In this document: piece after piece, positions 13,164-15,429 of the stretch
Numbering within the stretch: the stretch's first letter is position 1
Layout of the letters: the number at the start of each line of letters is the position of its first letter
Source of the DNA: an uncultured Acetobacter sp.
GTDB lineage: Bacteria > Pseudomonadota > Alphaproteobacteria > Acetobacterales > Acetobacteraceae
Reading direction: 5' to 3'
Length of the DNA: 15,429 nt
NCBI GenBank assembly: GCA_937900755.1
Contig: CALCDN010000100.1
Coordinates: 1 to 15,429 of the forward strand
Translations under genes and position numbers: made by a program
Notes under the pieces: model-generated
The model's input: only the letters and a program-made list of their open reading frames with translations
Told to the model about the DNA's origin: nothing
The model's database searches: none

Positions 13164-14191
13164 AAACCCAGCCTGTTGTGCATTTCGCCTACCAGTTCGG
13201 CCGTATCATCAAGCGGGGTCACGTACCATGGCGTGGGCAGGCGGATGGCACTTTCACCCAGCACGCGCACGCGCCCGGCCAGTTCCAGCTCCTCCACAAA
13301 TTCATTGATCCGGCGCGACTTGCCAGGAAGCGGAAAAACCGTGACCGGCGCACGCCCCGCCACGGATTCGGACATCATGGAGACACTGTCTATGGTGACA
13401 AGCAGGTTATCCGCGCAGGCGATCAGCCCGATATAGGGGTTGTCCCCCTCCCCGTCCCAGACAAAGCCGCCCGCGGGTTCTATAATTTCCTTCAGTGCCG
13501 CCAGCGCCTGCGGGTCCGTCCGGCGCGAGGCGGTCACGATCAGGCTGCCGCCTTCGTCCTTGCGGGTCTGCACCAGCACATGGGCAAGCCTGCGGGCCTC
13601 TGCCTCCCCCAACTGAAAACGTCCGTTGGAGCCACCAACAAACGCCGCCACAAGCGGGCGGGGCAGGTGTGCAAGCCGTGGCTCCCACTCCTGGCGGGCA
13701 TGGTCCAGCTCCTCCGGTGTCAACCCGTGCAGGGCGGTGCGGCCCAGCAACACGTTGGGACCGGAAATATCGTCATGGCGGCAGGCAATAATCAGATCAA
13801 AGCGGGCAAGGGACTGGCGGGGATTCTGAATTTGCACCACCGGGCGGTGGCGTGCGCGCAGGCCAGCCCCAATGGCCCCACCCTTGCCGCCAATGCTGAT
13901 CACCACGTCCGAGCGCAGCAGGTCCTTGTGGGAGACGAGCACCTGCCCGCCACTACCGCGCAGGCAGGAGCGACCAAGCCAGCGGGGACCCGCAAGCGCC
14001 ACGCGCGCGACGCGGCTGGGGCACACGGGCTGGAACGTACCGTCCCACCCGGCACGGTGGGCAAGCCCCAGTGCCTGTGAGCGCATGCCAGCAAAATTTT
14101 CACCCACCACAAAAGCGTGGGTCGGAGTGGGGGCCAAAACCCCCTCCGGGTCAGCCCCGGTTTGCGCACCTGCATACATTGCGCTCGCCAT
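13160..14191 (-). CDS. ELM1/GtrOC1 family (DUF1022) putative nucleoside-diphosphate-sugar epimerase-like protein
   Basis: A 343-aa protein of the mitochondrial-fission ELM1 family (Pfam DUF1022), common in alphaproteobacteria. Its bacterial role is not known; the fold resembles GT-B glycosyltransferases. The family pattern is clear: HAFVVGENFAGMRSQALGLA (25-44), VQIQNPRQSLARFDLIIACRHD (119-140) followed by GPNVL (144-148), VGGSNGRF (185-192), TASRRT (220-225) and VTIDSVSMMSESVAGRAPV (265-283). The frame is open up to 14482, but upstream residues are antisense to the helicase gene. GGAGGA at 14206-14201 lies 9 bases before the ATG at 14191, which supports that start; an ATG at 14200 abuts the site. 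The stop overlaps that of the MFS gene tail to tail. The start region is divergent from the helicase gene. Confidence 0.88.
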   Translation of the reverse strand: MASAMYAGAQTGADPEGVLAPTPTHAFVVGENFAGMRSQALGLAHRAGWDGTFQPVCPSRVARVALAGPRWLGRSCLRGSGGQVLVSHKDLLRSDVVISIGGKGGAIGAGLRARHRPVVQIQNPRQSLARFDLIIACRHDDISGPNVLLGRTALHGLTPEELDHARQEWEPRLAHLPRPLVAAFVGGSNGRFQLGEAEARRLAHVLVQTRKDEGGSLIVTASRRTDPQALAALKEIIEPAGGFVWDGEGDNPYIGLIACADNLLVTIDSVSMMSESVAGRAPVTVFPLPGKSRRINEFVEELELAGRVRVLGESAIRLPTPWYVTPLDDTAELVGEMHNRLGF

Positions 14192-14200
14192 AACGCGCAT

Positions 14201-14206
14201 TCCTCC
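14201..14206 (-). promoter_or_regulatory. Shine-Dalgarno GGAGGA that decides the ELM1-family start
   Basis: GGAGGA on the minus strand is 9 bases from the ATG at 14191 but directly adjoins the ATG at 14200, so the shorter form is preferred. The rest of the 133-base divergent gap to the helicase gene holds the promoters of both; a weak pair TTGTCC / TAAAAG with 18 bases between is visible on the plus strand near 14250-14280. Confidence 0.6.
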
Positions 14207-14324
14207 GCTACACATCGGCCTTTGCAACCACGCGCCCTGCATGGTCCGCTTTGTCCTTGCAACCGGATCGCCCTTAAAAGCAAGGCACCTTGTACGCATT
14301 ACAGACCACGAGAAAGGCAACAGT

Positions 14325-15429
14325 ATGTCCGCTAGCTTCCAGGAGACGGGTCTGTCCCCAGCCCTTTGCGCCCACGCACAACAGGCAGGCATGGTACAGC
14401 CAACCCCTATCCAGCTGGCCGCCATTCCCGCAGCGCTGGAGGGGCGGGACATCCTGGCCACCGCCCCCACCGGCACGGGCAAGACAGCGGCTTACGCGCT
14501 GCCCATGCTGCACAGGCTGCTCAAGGCGCGCAAACCCCGCACGCTGCTGGTCATGGTACCCACGCGTGAACTGGTGCTCCAGACCGCCAAGGTCTTTCAC
14601 GCATGCATGGGCGAGGGGGACAAGAAACCGGCCGGCGCCAAAGTTCGCCCCCTGCCCGTTATCTGCCTGTTTGGCGGCGCGGACCGGGACGAGCAGGCCA
14701 CCGACCTGATCCAGACCAGCGGCATCACCCGTATTCTCATTGCAACACCTGGCCGCCTGCTGGACTTTATCGGTACAGGCACGTGCGATCTCTCCGACTG
14801 CTTCCAGCTGGTCATGGACGAGTGCGACCGCCTGTTCTCCCATGAGTTTGAGGAGGAAACCCGGACCATCCTCAACTACCTGCCCACACCGCGCCAGACG
14901 CTGGCTTTTTCCGCGACCATGCCGCCTGCGTGCAAAGCCATGCTGGCGGGCATTGTGTACAAGCCGCTTGAACTGAGCGTGGAAAAGCCACCCGAGGAAC
15001 GCCCCGCCATACGCCAGGGGGTCCTGTTTTTGGAAGACGACCAGAAAACCGCCTTCCTCAAGGCCTTTTTTGGCCGCAGCCCCAAAACACGCAGCATTGT
15101 TTTTGTGCGCACCAAGGCCGAAGCGGACGTGCTGGCGGCAACGCTCAAAAAGGCGCGGCTGGCCGTGGCTCCCCTGCACGGAGACCTGACACAGGACAAG
15201 CGCACCAGCACGGTGGCCAGCTTTGGCTCGGGCCGGCTGTTCATTCTGGTCGCCACCGATGTGGCGGCCCGTGGGCTGGACATTGCCTCGGTCACACAGG
15301 TTATCAACTACGATGTGCCCGAACTGCCCGAAACCTACCTGCACCGCATTGGCCGCACCGGCCGCGCGGGGCAGAAAGGCTCCGCGCTGACCCTGTGCTC
15401 GGGCGCGGAGCGCAAGCTTTTGCGGCAGG
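14325..15429 (+). CDS. DEAD-box ATP-dependent RNA helicase (3' end outside window)
   Basis: The first 368 residues of a DEAD-box helicase, open to the window edge. Such enzymes unwind or remodel RNA with ATP, for example in ribosome assembly or mRNA decay. Motifs in order: Q motif TPIQ (27-30), Walker A APTGTGKT (47-54), Ia PTREL (79-83), Ib TPGR (141-144), motif II DECD (165-168), III SAT (196-198), then in the second RecA domain FVRTKAEAD (260-268), HGDLTQDKR (285-293), ATDVAARGLDI (310-320) and HRIGRTGRAGQKG (340-352). Motif II reads DECD in place of DEAD. GAAAGG lies 8 bases before the ATG. A C-terminal extension, which usually sets the target RNA, cannot be seen, so the subfamily (RhlE-like or other) is open. 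Confidence 0.93.
   Translation, partial: MSASFQETGLSPALCAHAQQAGMVQPTPIQLAAIPAALEGRDILATAPTGTGKTAAYALPMLHRLLKARKPRTLLVMVPTRELVLQTAKVFHACMGEGDKKPAGAKVRPLPVICLFGGADRDEQATDLIQTSGITRILIATPGRLLDFIGTGTCDLSDCFQLVMDECDRLFSHEFEEETRTILNYLPTPRQTLAFSATMPPACKAMLAGIVYKPLELSVEKPPEERPAIRQGVLFLEDDQKTAFLKAFFGRSPKTRSIVFVRTKAEADVLAATLKKARLAVAPLHGDLTQDKRTSTVASFGSGRLFILVATDVAARGLDIASVTQVINYDVPELPETYLHRIGRTGRAGQKGSALTLCSGAERKLLRQ

Noticed and set aside
12905..14080. A 391-codon plus-strand frame across the MFS end and the ELM1-family gene
   Set aside because: It overlaps two well-supported genes in the wrong frame or strand and has no recognisable motif.
1..15429. CRISPR arrays, tRNA or rRNA genes, intact insertion sequences
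   Set aside because: No regularly spaced repeats, cloverleaf-like tRNA sequence, rRNA segments or transposase frames were seen on either strand.

Overview
The window looks like a chromosomal segment of an acetic acid bacterium (Acetobacteraceae, Komagataeibacter/Gluconacetobacter/Acetobacter type). This is inferred from the high G+C of the housekeeping parts (one counted 60-base line near 12121 is 70% G+C), the alphaproteobacterial style of the acetolactate synthase, and the order serB / miaA-ilvB-ilvN-ilvC. The genus is an inference; no rRNA or other marker gene is present.

Layout. (1) 1-1384: the end of a copper-resistance locus, with copB (5' end outside the window), a probable terminator, a CsoR-type copper sensor, and three tandem imperfect 15-bp repeats. 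(2) 1385-5860: an accessory block that begins at or just after a small PerC/ANR-like gene (minus strand). It holds an AbiU2-like HEPN gene (plus strand), about 450 bases without an intact gene, and a tightly coupled two-gene unit on the minus strand. That unit encodes a DGQHR/ParB-like protein (406 aa) and a protein with a C-terminal HEPN RNxxxH motif (384 aa). Counted lines in this block fall to 38-47% G+C, so it looks horizontally acquired, and it reads as a small defence or toxin-antitoxin island. The pair is the best candidate for an undescribed system. (3) 5861-10508: the branched-chain amino-acid cluster on the minus strand, miaA-ilvB-ilvN-ilvC, closed by a very strong hairpin terminator. 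(4) 10509-13163, plus strand: serB, a two-helix membrane peptide, a second CsoR/RcnR-family sensor with an intact Cys-His-Cys triad and an operator-like palindrome just upstream, and an MFS transporter directly behind it. (5) 13160-14191, minus strand: an ELM1-family (DUF1022) protein whose stop codon overlaps that of the transporter. (6) 14325 to the end, plus strand: a DEAD-box RNA helicase with a DECD motif II, cut by the window edge.

How the genes work together. IlvB and IlvN form acetolactate synthase, and IlvC carries out the next step toward valine, leucine and isoleucine. miaA sits directly upstream in the same direction and may be co-transcribed. Two separate metal-homeostasis modules (copB/csoR and the sensor plus MFS exporter) use related repressors. 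The accessory island sits between copper resistance and the ilv terminator and does not appear to interrupt any housekeeping gene.
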